Below are positions 45,670-56,290 of a DNA stretch of 64,000 nt, piece by piece. The notes under the pieces were generated by a model. It saw only the letters and a list, made by a program, of their open reading frames with translations, was not told the origin of the DNA and did no database searches. The translations under genes and the position numbers were made by a program. Location of the stretch: positions 186,001-250,000 of the forward strand of contig NC_003284.9 in the NCBI RefSeq assembly GCF_000002985.6, written 5' to 3'. Numbering within the stretch: position 1 is the first letter of the stretch; the number at the start of each line of letters is the position of its first letter. The stretch comes from Caenorhabditis elegans. Its lineage: Eukaryota > Nematoda > Chromadorea > Rhabditida > Rhabditidae.

Positions 45670-46587
45670 CTAGTTAATCGATAATCTGTTTTTTTTTGTT
45701 GTTAATTTTTCAACCTTGTTCTCGATTTTTCTTTTTGCCTTCATTTCCCAAATCCCGCCTCACTTTACCGGTTTAGCCTTTTTTTTACCAATTTCCTACG
45801 GTTAGATTTTTCACACAGCACCGGTACAATTTCATCCTCTTTCGTTGTAGTCCAATTTCCATGTCATACCTTCTTTCCTAGTTTTTCCCCATTTATAGTA
45901 ACGGGTTTTCTAGATGAATTGGATTTTTTAAAAATTATGTTTGTTTGTTTAACTTGACTTGCTCCATTTCTAAATTACAGAGTTTTCCGTCGACACGAAA
46001 TCTGAGAAAAAAGTGGAATAAAGTGGAATAACTTTAAAAAAATTGGGAGAAAAATGGGTTGTAGGCATGGGAACATTGAAAAATTATTGTTTTTAATAGA
46101 GCAAATCAGAAAATTCTGAAAAATTTGGTACAGGTAGTCAAAGATCATTTGAAGGTAGTCAAAGAGCATTTATACATCAGATCTTATCTCCATTTTTTGG
46201 GAAATTTAGGAAGTGAGAAAGAGCGCGACTTTCTTAGACATCAAAAAAGTAAAATGTTATTGACAAATCTGATTTTTCAGCGAAAAAAACTGAAAATTCT
46301 GAAAAATTAGATAAAGGTAGTCAATGAGCAACTGAAGGTAGTCAATGAGCCGAAAGGTAGTCAATGATCTAAGGTAGTCAATGAGCAAAGGTAGTCAATG
46401 AGCCGAAGGGTAGTCAATGAGCAAAAGGTAGTCAATGATCCGAAAGGTAGTCAATGAGCAAAGGTAGTCAAAGAGCAAAAGGTAGTCAAAGATCCGAAAG
46501 GTAGTCAAAGATCTAAGGTAGTCAAAGAGCAAAAGGTAGTCAAAGAGCAAAGGTAGTCAAAGAGAAGGTAGTCAAAGAGTGTTTGCC
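45670..46587 (-). repeat. Right TIR of MULE copy 1
   Basis: Inverted counterpart of 39597-40496. The outer end holds GGTAGTCAAAGAGC and GGTAGTCAATGAGC units up to GTGTTTGCC, followed by the target duplication AAAATTTCC (46588-46596). Confidence 0.93.
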
Positions 46588-46874
46588 AAAATTTCCTATA
46601 AACCCAAATTTTGAACTAAAATTGATATTTTAATCTAAATCTCTAAAACCTGCCGAAAATTCAAAAATTCCGTGAAAAATGTGAATTTTCAGACGAAAAA
46701 ACCCGAAAAATCGAGAAATTTGTATTAAATAAATAGAATTTTTCTCACTTTTGTTCAATTTTCAATGAAAAAAAAATAATAAATTAACCATTTTGTGGGC
46801 GGATCAAATAGAATATCAGCTAAAGGCACGAGGTATTGGGGGTGGGGGGCGAGACAGGCAATAAGATTGAATTG

Positions 46875-47799
46875 TTAAAGATGACGAGCATGGTGCATTT
46901 TGACACGGACGAGATACTTGAGCTGAATTTGATCGACATCATACACAATGAATCTGGAAAAATTTGATTTTTAGCATTAATTTTTCCAGAAGCGCTTACT
47001 CATTATAAAGCAAGTGATAATCGACATTCTGTTTTCCTTGAAGTTGCATGTAAGTGAGGCCCAGTGGAACGGTATAACCATCCGGATTCTTGTAACTTCC
47101 AATTTCTCGTGGACATTGGCGGCCTACTCCCTGCACAGACTGGAAGCCTGCTGGCAGAGTTTGTCTCGAAACATTCTTCGAAGCCATCAACTGTTGCACG
47201 TTGCCGAGTGCCACGTCACAGAGCAGAAGATATGCTTCTTCTTTGGCGTTGGCCTGAAATTGAAAATATCGATTTTTTGATTGAAATTATTGATTTTTTA
47301 AAATTGAACTTGTCTATTTTTGATCAAAAATTTCGATTTTTCATTTAAATTATTGACTTTTAATGAAAAGTATCGATTTTTAATGGAAATTATTGATTTT
47401 TGATTGAAAATTATCGATTTTTGATAGAAATTACAGATTTTTTGATAGAAATTATCGATTTTTTTTAAATTGAAATTTTCGATTTTTAATGGAAATCATC
47501 GATTTTTCAATGAAAAAAAAAACAAATTTTATTTTTTCTCGATTTTCATGCAAATTTGCTCCCAATTTTTCTCCAACTCTTACCCTGCAATAGAAGAAAC
47601 TTTTGCTGAACATATCAGCAAAATAGACGCCCTTTCCGAACATATATCCAGAAACTGGAGCCTCCGGTGGCGCAATTCGAAGTCCTTGACCCAAAATTCC
47701 GGCGAAATTCATTTTTCCTGATCCGTGCCACAAAAGACGTCGATTTCCGATGTGTCGTTTGAATTTCGACGATTCATTGTCTCGGTTCACTTTTAGAAT
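46875..47799 (-). pseudogene. Orphan 3' end of a PARP1-type gene (duplicated copy)
   Basis: Exons 47799-47584, 47253-47000 and 46953-46875 are identical to the PARP exons 9,416 bp to the right (57215-57000, 56669-56416, 56369-56291). They encode the ADP-ribosyltransferase fold with catalytic H (RRLLWHGS), Y ([13 protein letters not shown]) and E (LLYNEFIVYD), ending KMHHARHL, stop. Upstream of 47799 only the duplicated intron remains, then the duplication junction near 49030 and the second MULE. It has no start and no helical domain, so it is a by-product of the tandem duplication. Confidence 0.88.
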
Positions 47800-48025
47800 C
47801 TGGAAAAAAACAATGTTTTTCGAAAAATTTAGTAATTTTTCTTTTTTTCTGGATTTTAAAGGAGGAGTAGCGTCGGTCGTTTTTTTTTTGAAATTTTGCA
47901 AAAACCAATAAATCCATAAATTCACAATTTGTCTGGAATTTTATGGAGACTGCCGAACGAACTGTCTCAAATTTTTTTTAAAATAGAATTTTTCAGAACG
48001 TTTTATTCAAAAAAATACCTATCAG

Positions 48026-48384
48026 GGGTGTGCGGCAAATTTGCCGATTTGCCGAGCACGGCAAATTTCAAAAAAGTAGATTTGCCGAATTTGCCGAGCT
48101 CGGCAAATTTCAAAATTTGCCGCACACGTCAAAAATTTGACAGTACAATTTTGACTAAAACTGTTGATTTTTTTGCCAAAAATTTAGTAAAATGACAACA
48201 AATTGAGTTATTTTATTTTGATGTTTAAGCAGACACACTACACGGAACTTGTTCAGAAACCAGAGGTGTGTTGAGAATTCAGTAGTTTTGGTGCTCCAAA
48301 AAAAATATATAATTTTTCCGAGTTTGTTAAGCACGGCAAATTTGCCGAATTTGCCGTGCTCGGCAAATATTGAGATTTGCCGCA
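48026..48384. mobile_element. hAT-type MITE remnants with GGCAAATTTGCCG repeats
   Basis: Starts with CAGGGGTGTGCGGCAAATTT, the terminus of the complete hAT MITE at 61311-61456. ATTTGCCGCACAC appears at 48115 and 48372, but the final CCCCTG is missing. The second copy is at 57442-57800. Confidence 0.7.
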
Positions 48385-48409
48385 CACAAAAAATAATGCC
48401 CTTTGAAAA

Positions 48410-48708
48410 ATGAAAGGTGGTGTAATCGAATTTTTTAAATTTCGTTAAAAATACTGGCCAGTCGAAAACGCAAGATAATTACATTGTTTACTCAAAATTT
48501 GACGGTAATTTCAAAAAAGTTAGTTTCCAGCCGCTTGACAAGTTGGTCAATTTTCCAATTTTAACTAATTTTAGGCCATTTTTTGAGCCGTCATAACTGT
48601 TTTTTGATAAGTTTTCAAAAAGTTTCATTATGAAATTCGGTGTTTTCAGACAATTTTCGAGTCTGATAAAGCAATAACAAAATTCGATTACACCACCTTT
48701 AATTTTTC
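48410..48708. mobile_element. TTAA-family palindromic MITE, partial
   Basis: Starts AAAGGTGGTGTAATCGAATT and ends AATTCGATTACACCACCTTT. The inner segment GCCGCTTGACAAGT is shared with 17936-18353, but the left half of the palindrome is deleted. The duplicated copy is at 57826-58124. Confidence 0.8.
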
Positions 48709-49027
48709 AAAGGGCATTATTTTTAATTTAGCCTAAAAATTATCCATTTTTCATGTTCTGAAAAATTCAATTTTTAGTGAGTTTTTTTTTGCTCTAAACG
48801 ACAGAGTGTTTAAAAAAATTCATAGAATTTTTCCAAAATTTTTAAAATGATTTTTCAGTTTTGCAAAAAAAAAATTATTTTTGCGCTTTCCGGCAATACA
48901 GAATGGTTTTTTTCTTGTTTTTTTTTTAAATTTAAAACAACCGGAAAAAGCTGGAAAACGCAAAACTCACTTGCGCGGGAATTCAAAATAAATTCAGGTT
49001 TTTTTTTTGAAGAAATTTAAAAATTTT

Positions 49028-49047
49028 GAAGAATATTAAAATTCGCG
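49028..49047. other. Tandem-duplication junction with filler DNA
   Basis: Left of here the sequence matches 58437 and its left; right of here (from 49048) it matches 39632 onwards. The intervening TTGAAGAATATTAAAATTCG-like filler is absent at both parental sites. It resembles the preceding GAAGAAATTTAAAAATT with small changes, as expected of a templated insertion. The duplication period is 9,416 bp. Confidence 0.8.
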
Positions 49048-50066
49048 CTTTTGCTCTTTGACTACCTTAGATCTTTGACTACCTTTCGGCTCTTTGACTA
49101 CCTTTTGCTCTTTGACTACCTTAGATCTTTGACTACCTTTCGGCTCTTTGACTACCTTTTGCTCTTTGACTACCTTAGATCTTTGACTACCTTTCGGCTC
49201 ATTGACTACCTTTGCTCATTGACTACCTTAGATCATTGACTACCTTTCGGCTCATTGACTACCTTTATCTAATTTTTCAGAATTTTCAGTTTTTTTCGCT
49301 GAAAAATCAGATTTGTCAATAACATTTTACTTTTTTGATGTCTAAGAAAGTCGCGCTCTTTCTCACTTCCTAAATTTCCCAAAAAATGGAGATAAGATCT
49401 GATGTATAAATGCTCTTTGACTACCTTCAAATGATCTTTGACTACCTGTACCAAATTTTTCAGAATTTTCTGATTTGCTCTATTAAAAACAATAATTTTT
49501 CAATGTTCCCATGCCTACAACCCATTTTTCTCCCAATTTTTTTAAAGTTATTCCACTTTATTCCACTTTTTTCTCAGATTTCGTGTCGACGGAAAACTCT
49601 GTAATTTAGAAATGGAGCAAGTCAAGTTAAACAAACAAACATAATTTTTTAAAAATCCAATTCATCTAGAAAACCCGTTACTATAAATGGGGAAAAAACT
49701 AGGAAAGAAGGTATGACATGGAAATTGGACTACAACGAAAGAGGATGAAATTGTACCGGTGCTGTGTGAAAAATCTAACCGTAGGAAATTGGTAAAAAAA
49801 AAAGGCTAAACCGGTAAAGTGAGGCGGGATTTGGGAAATGGAGGCAAAAAGAAAAATCAAGAACAAGGTTGAAAAATTAACAACAAAAAAAAACAGATTA
49901 TCGATTAACTAGCAAACAATTGGGACTAAAATTAGTGGAACTCAACAAACAAAATATTAGAAAACAAGTGAAAAAAAAACAAGGAAAACAAGAATGGAAA
50001 TATATCAGTGAAATTGAAGAAACAAAAAAATAGACAATAACGTTATTTTATTACTGGCACTTTGGC

Positions 50067-53000
50067 TCATTCCGAATCCGAGTCAATCTCAACAGGATCT
50101 CTGGTTTCGCTATCAGTGGAAACTGTAGAATCATACTGCTCGCCACCATCCATATTGCGTGTGTATTCATCCTCGTCGTCACTGGACATCTTTGAATCAC
50201 AAACTTCAATTTGTGTCGAAACAGGAGAATTTTTTAGAAGCGGTTGCAGAATCATCGATTTTCTTGGACGGACAGGAGACGGTGACGGCGAAAATCGTTT
50301 TTGTGATCTCGTATTTCTAAAATTTAGTGGTTATGATATTATTTATAGCAAAATGTTTACATTTTACGCTTTGGACGACGACCATGCGACTGTTCGGGTT
50401 TATTCTGCACTTTTTTATACGAGAGGGAGCTATTTTCCGACTTTTCCGACTCCTCGCTCATAGCTTCCGATCTCCTTTTTGAAAAGGTAGAACCACGTGA
50501 AGATGTAGATCCAGCTGGAACCTCTGCCTCGTCCTCGGAAATCACATCATCAGCGTTATTAGTCGTGTCTTGAAAGTAACTGGGGCTGAAATAGTAAATT
50601 GGCAGGTATGTTTATAAAATTCTAAACCTACTCAGAATATTCTGCATAGAGGCGTACGTCATTATTGGCGGATCCTCTGCCACCTCTCCTGTCACAAAGT
50701 TTCAGGCCGCTTGTAGATGGAGGCTTCGGTTCTTTCTTTGAAATGGCACGATTTCCCTTTTTCGATATCATCATAAAATTCCAAAACAAAATTCGTCGAA
50801 CAGCATTCATCTCAGTCAGACAATAAATTCTGCAAAAGCGTTTAAAATAAGACTGATGAGTATCTGGAACTAACAAATGTGAACAAATGTATGCCGGCAG
50901 TGTACTTCCACAATCGGAACAGAGCAGACTTTCTTTTTCAGCATCAAAGTGAACAAATACGTGCTCTTCTCCATAACCAACATCTATTTTGTATTGATCA
51001 TCTGAATCTTCGAGGATATGCAATCCGGCGGGAGAGTCGTGATTGTGGCACTCGCTGAGATGTAGAACTGCAATTGAGACATTTAGAGCTGGATTACTTT
51101 TCGATTAATACTCTTTGCAACTTTCAGCGGAATATCCATTGCAAGTAGCTCGCAACTACCCAAACCAATCGCTCTGAAAGCGTTGACTCGCTTCTTGAAG
51201 GACGGGTCGCATGGAATCGCTGGCATCTTAACAGTTTGAGATTTGTCTAATGCTGCATACCAACACTGATTGATCGCATCTGAAAAATTGAAATTGAATT
51301 TCATAATCTATGATCGATCGACAGACCCTGGCAAATTTTAACAACTTTATCCAATAGTCGATCCGCAGGCAATGGTTTTGAGAGGAATCCTTTTACATAT
51401 TTGTTGAAGTTTTCGCTCGAATTTGTGGTCGAATACTGTAGAAGGAAGCCTGCACGAAGTTTTGCAAATGTCGTAGCCGATTTGAAGAGCATCAATTAAT
51501 TCGCCTTTGTCCATTCAAAAACCGGAGCCGCCATGCGTTTCTCACACTTTTTCAGTTTTTCTTCAAATTCTTCCATTGAAAATGATCCCAGAAGCCCGGC
51601 TCGAAACGTTCCACCGACCTAAAGGCAAAAAATATTATTCGTTAGATTTCAAAAGTTTCTTACCTTCTTTCCAAACAGCAAAGCTTGAGCGCCACGTGAG
51701 GCGTTTTGTCCACAATTGTGCGAAATAAGTGTCAAAATGTGTCGATCACAGCGTACACATGGTGAATCTACCGCCTGGAAGATAATTTTTACTTAACCCA
51801 ATTTTTTAAACGCTTCTTTTTAAACATACCTTCGCGTATTCACCCAGTGCTGCTTCTCCGTCAATTACAACACATGGAATTTTTCTGGGTTCTCCAGCTA
51901 CTTGCACGAGATTCAATTCGGACCGCAACAACTCGGCGAATTCCTTATGATTTGGTCTCTCTTTTGTAGTATGAATAAAAAATCCAAGCGGAAGCATCCT
52001 TGCTTTCAATGATCGAGCTGTTCTGAAAAAAAAAGACATACAAAAAACCCAGGCCATACCCACCTGAATCGTGGACATTCCCCATTTACAAATGTGACGT
52101 AGAAATCACCCAATTGAAACGTTGTATCTACCATTATTCGAGAAGCAAAAATCATTCCGTCCGGATGTTTTTTGAGAACTTCCGAGATTTTCTTTTTCCT
52201 TTCCTGCTTATCCAACAAGCTCCATCTCTCCACTTTTCTTTGCCATCTCTCATGCTGGGTTACAGTAGGACATCCGTGAACGAATAGTTTCAAAGCGTCA
52301 GGGAAGAGCGTGAAAATGTTGAAGTGGAGTTGTTGTTTTGCATCTGAAAATGAATTATGAATTTGATTTCCTAATCATTCTCTACCGATCCAATATTTGA
52401 CACGATCCGGGTTTTGCGATTGCAACGCCTTCAACATGTCTTCGGTTGTAGAAAGATGTGGGCCAGTGTTTCCGACGACCGCGTCTCGAACGCTTCGTGC
52501 AGCGTTTTGAATCTGTAAAACTCATTATTATTCATTTAGAAGATGCTAATTCCCACCTGTTTTGTGGAAATGTGATGTCCGCGCTCTTCCATCACCTGAC
52601 GAACTCCTTCTAACGTTCTATGTGGAATAGCTTCTTCTTTCAGAAATTTCTTGACAGCGACTTGGCTATTGAGTGGTCTGTAGACATCTTCATTGCACTC
52701 CGGCACTTCGTAAGTGTCGCTTATGCTGAAGTAGTTGACATAGACGTACTCTCGAAAGCGCAGACACTGAAAAATGCTTACTTTTCAAAGCTCATGATTT
52801 TCCACATACCTGTTTTTTGACTGTGCCGTTCTCCAGCTCAACACAGTGAATTGTGTGCATTTGTTCTCCGAAGACTGAAACAGGTTTCATCAATGGCTGT
52901 GTTCTTTTGGTTTTCCCGTTTTCGTCTTTTTCGGATTTTGTCCACACGTGAAAATCGTACGGAACATTTGGATGTTCTTCTCCATTCAATTTCACATTGA

Positions 53001-53177
53001 GTGTTCTCTTTGATTTCAACTCGCGTAATTGTTTTACTGCAATCTGGTCAACTTCCTGCCAACTGAAAAACAAATATGTTACAGATCAGCCAATTTTTCG
53101 ATTTAAAAAAATTGCGTTGCTTGCGTGATGTTTGTTTCCCAATCAATTCCACACCACCACTTTGTTCTCGGCTTCAT
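50067..53177 (-). CDS. MULE transposase, copy 2, same in-frame stop
   Basis: Exon for exon the same as 40651-43761, shifted by 9,416: 53177-53125, 53062-52810, 52766-52557, 52512-52386, 52343-52064, 52022-51830, 51774-51664, 51618-51327, 51279-51112, 51067-50632, 50585-50361 and 50316-50067. It carries the same GC donor and the same TAA (51496-51498), so the stop predates the duplication. The catalytic Asp motifs and the SWIM-like CxxC...CxH motif are unchanged. Confidence 0.88.
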
Positions 53178-53819
53178 CACGCAAAGAGACGTGTTGTTCT
53201 GAAAATATTGAAACATTATGAAAGGAATAAATGATTATAAAAAGCTTAAAAAAACGGAAGAAACGAAGGAAAATCGATCTTGTTAGCAAAAAAACATATA
53301 TTTGCCTATGCTGCCAATGTGAATTTCTGCACAAAGAGGGGTGGAATAGTCAAAGTTACGTGAGTAAATGACGTTAATAATGTCTAAATAAATTCTACAG
53401 TGCAGAAAACTATGAATTTCAGAAAAAGAAACGGAAGAAAGGAAGGAAAATCGAATTTCTTGGCCTGAAGATCTCAACAGTGAAAGAAAGAGTGGTGTGT
53501 GTGATTGCGCGTCACATACGGCGCAAGTGCAGAATTTGCACCTCATCCTACGCGCACTACTTTTAGGGCAAGAAAATCGATTTTCTTTCGTTTTTTTCGT
53601 TTTTTTTTGAAATTTATGGTTTTCTACGCTGTATAATTTATTTAGACATTATTAACGTCATTTACTCGCGTAACTTTGACTATTCCTCTCCTGTTTGTGT
53701 AGAAACTACCGTTGTCAGCATAGGCAAATATCTGTTTTTTTCTAACAAGATCGATTTTCCTTCGTTTCTTTTGTTTCTTTAAGCTTTTTATAATCATTTT
53801 TCAGCACAAGTGATCGAAC

Positions 53820-55015
53820 ATGAAGCACAAATGGCTGAGCACTTCTGAATGGGAGGTTCTCATCAGCACAAAACAGTGAGTAATATCGCCAATATTGTTT
53901 TTGTCATAATTTTTGGTCTTCAGGTTTCGCGACGTTCCATCTATTGGAGACGAAGAGCTTGACATTCTGAAAAATTAAGGCGTTTTGAATGTTCGCGTCC
54001 CCCACAACGGCCAACTGCAATTCGAAGATTTTCACGTGTGGGTTCGAAAAATTCCAGGACAGAAACCCTACCTCGGCGACTACAAGGGTATCACTGTTTT
54101 TGGAGAATCTCGAAAACGTGGCCGCTACACAGAAGTACATAAGGAAACTGTCAAAAAAGAGGTAAATTGTTTTTTATTTCTTCAACTTTTCCACATTACT
54201 TTTTCAGATTATTCTTTTCAATAAATCACTTTATGCTCGGTACAGCGTTATCAATTCTACACAATACGTCAGGCCAATAATCGATTTGAATAAAGTGGAA
54301 AGATTGAAACGTGAGTTCTTTTTCATGCTTTATGTAAAAAAGTTTCTAATTTCAGCTCTGATGGCTCGTATGCTCTGTCAACTATATATGCCAAACAACG
54401 CGGTTCATGAGGCGTTTTCTGCAACATCAAAAGACGGTATCGTTGTCAGTCAGCAGCAACTACGAGATCTGACTCGACGAGGTTGTCCGGATACGTTGAT
54501 TCGGTCCAGAGTTATAAAGCATCCGACGAACGATCTAACCGCGCGTGATGTCAGCAGGTTGGAGGGTTTTGGATCAAGCTCACAAAAATACTCCGAAAAC
54601 GATTCGTCTTATGAGTCTGAGGAAAGCAATATGGAACCGTGAGAAAATGAATAGAACAATCAAGAAACTTATTTTGAATATTTTTCAGACTTCCACCTCA
54701 TCCATTCTACAGCCCATGTCCTCCTCCAACAATCCACGTGAACTCTACTTTTCCGGTGAAACATGCCAGATCGCTCTGAAAATTATCAACAGCAGCCGAT
54801 TTGATGTACCATTCACTACTATTGCTCCAATAGATTTTGCCGTAGAACCGGGAAGAGGATTTTTTGCCGGAAATAGACGAGAGCCGCAGACACTCACCAT
54901 CCGTCGCATAAGGAAGACAGCTCGAAACGGACATCTAACAATTCGCTGTAAAAATACGGATTCGAGGCGCAGTTTTACATACCCTGTGTTTGTTGATCTG
55001 TTCTCTATTCGATAG
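53820..55015 (+). CDS. MULE second gene, copy 2
   Basis: Identical in all visible exons to the gene at 44404-45599: 53820-53875, 53924-54161, 54208-54310, 54356-54638 and 54689-55015, with the same TAA (53976-53978) and the same frame conflict in the last exon. The N-terminal domain is shared with the transposase, and the C-terminal MSP/PapD-like segment ends at 55015. Function unknown. Confidence 0.6.
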
Positions 55016-55085
55016 GTTTGAATGTTTATTCTATTTGTTGTAAATTTTCGAAAAAATGCTGTTGTAACTGTTGATTTCTCTTAGC

Positions 55086-56003
55086 CTAGTTAATCGATAA
55101 TCTGTTTTTTTTTGTTGTTAATTTTTCAACCTTGTTCTCGATTTTTCTTTTTGCCTTCATTTCCCAAATCCCGCCTCACTTTACCGGTTTAGCCTTTTTT
55201 TTACCAATTTCCTACGGTTAGATTTTTCACACAGCACCGGTACAATTTCATCCTCTTTCGTTGTAGTCCAATTTCCATGTCATACCTTCTTTCCTAGTTT
55301 TTCCCCATTTATAGTAACGGGTTTTCTAGATGAATTGGATTTTTTAAAAATTATGTTTGTTTGTTTAACTTGACTTGCTCCATTTCTAAATTACAGAGTT
55401 TTCCGTCGACACGAAATCTGAGAAAAAAGTGGAATAAAGTGGAATAACTTTAAAAAAATTGGGAGAAAAATGGGTTGTAGGCATGGGAACATTGAAAAAT
55501 TATTGTTTTTAATAGAGCAAATCAGAAAATTCTGAAAAATTTGGTACAGGTAGTCAAAGATCATTTGAAGGTAGTCAAAGAGCATTTATACATCAGATCT
55601 TATCTCCATTTTTTGGGAAATTTAGGAAGTGAGAAAGAGCGCGACTTTCTTAGACATCAAAAAAGTAAAATGTTATTGACAAATCTGATTTTTCAGCGAA
55701 AAAAACTGAAAATTCTGAAAAATTAGATAAAGGTAGTCAATGAGCAACTGAAGGTAGTCAATGAGCCGAAAGGTAGTCAATGATCTAAGGTAGTCAATGA
55801 GCAAAGGTAGTCAATGAGCCGAAGGGTAGTCAATGAGCAAAAGGTAGTCAATGATCCGAAAGGTAGTCAATGAGCAAAGGTAGTCAAAGAGCAAAAGGTA
55901 GTCAAAGATCCGAAAGGTAGTCAAAGATCTAAGGTAGTCAAAGAGCAAAAGGTAGTCAAAGAGCAAAGGTAGTCAAAGAGAAGGTAGTCAAAGAGTGTTT
56001 GCC
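55086..56003 (-). repeat. Right TIR of MULE copy 2
   Basis: Copy of 45670-46587, intact to GTGTTTGCC and followed by AAAATTTCC. Its left partner in this copy is 49048-49912. Confidence 0.93.
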
Positions 56004-56290
56004 AAAATTTCCTATAAACCCAAATTTTGAACTAAAATTGATATTTTAATCTAAATCTCTAAAACCTGCCGAAAATTCAAAAATTCCGTGAAAAATGTGA
56101 ATTTTCAGACGAAAAAACCCGAAAAATCGAGAAATTTGTATTAAATAAATAGAATTTTTCTCACTTTTGTTCAATTTTCAATGAAAAAAAAATAATAAAT
56201 TAACCATTTTGTGGGCGGATCAAATAGAATATCAGCTAAAGGCACGAGGTATTGGGGGTGGGGGGCGAGACAGGCAATAAGATTGAATTG

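Larger units (their letters stand above)
39597..46587. mobile_element. Mutator-like transposon (MULE), complete copy
   Basis: A 6,991-bp element bounded by inverted ends GGCAAACACTCTTTGACTAC and GTAGTCAAAGAGTGTTTGCC, with a 9-bp target duplication. Long TIRs of about 0.9 kb (39597-40496 and 45670-46587) carry tandem CTTTGACTACC units at the outside. Inside are two divergent genes: a 12-exon transposase (-, 40651-43761) and a second gene (+, 44404-45599), separated by an inverted-repeat promoter region. Both genes carry one in-frame stop, so this copy is probably not autonomous. Confidence 0.93.
49048..56003. mobile_element. MULE copy 2, left end truncated
   Basis: Second copy of the 39597-46587 element, shifted by 9,416 bp. 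It lacks the first 35 bp of the left TIR (it starts at CTTTTGCTCTTTGAC) and is followed by the same right flank AAAATTTCC (56004-56012). It therefore arose by tandem duplication of the locus, not a second transposition. Internal sequence is essentially identical; one substitution was seen in the left TIR (TTTGCACATTG versus TTTGCTCATTG). Confidence 0.93.

Noticed and set aside
47470-47721. Plus-strand frame opposite the PARP catalytic exon
   Set aside because: Shadow of the minus-strand PARP exon, which has the catalytic motifs.
49048-56003. Second independent MULE insertion
   Set aside because: It shares the right flank of copy 1 for 2.4 kb and has a truncated left end without its own target duplication, so tandem duplication is required.
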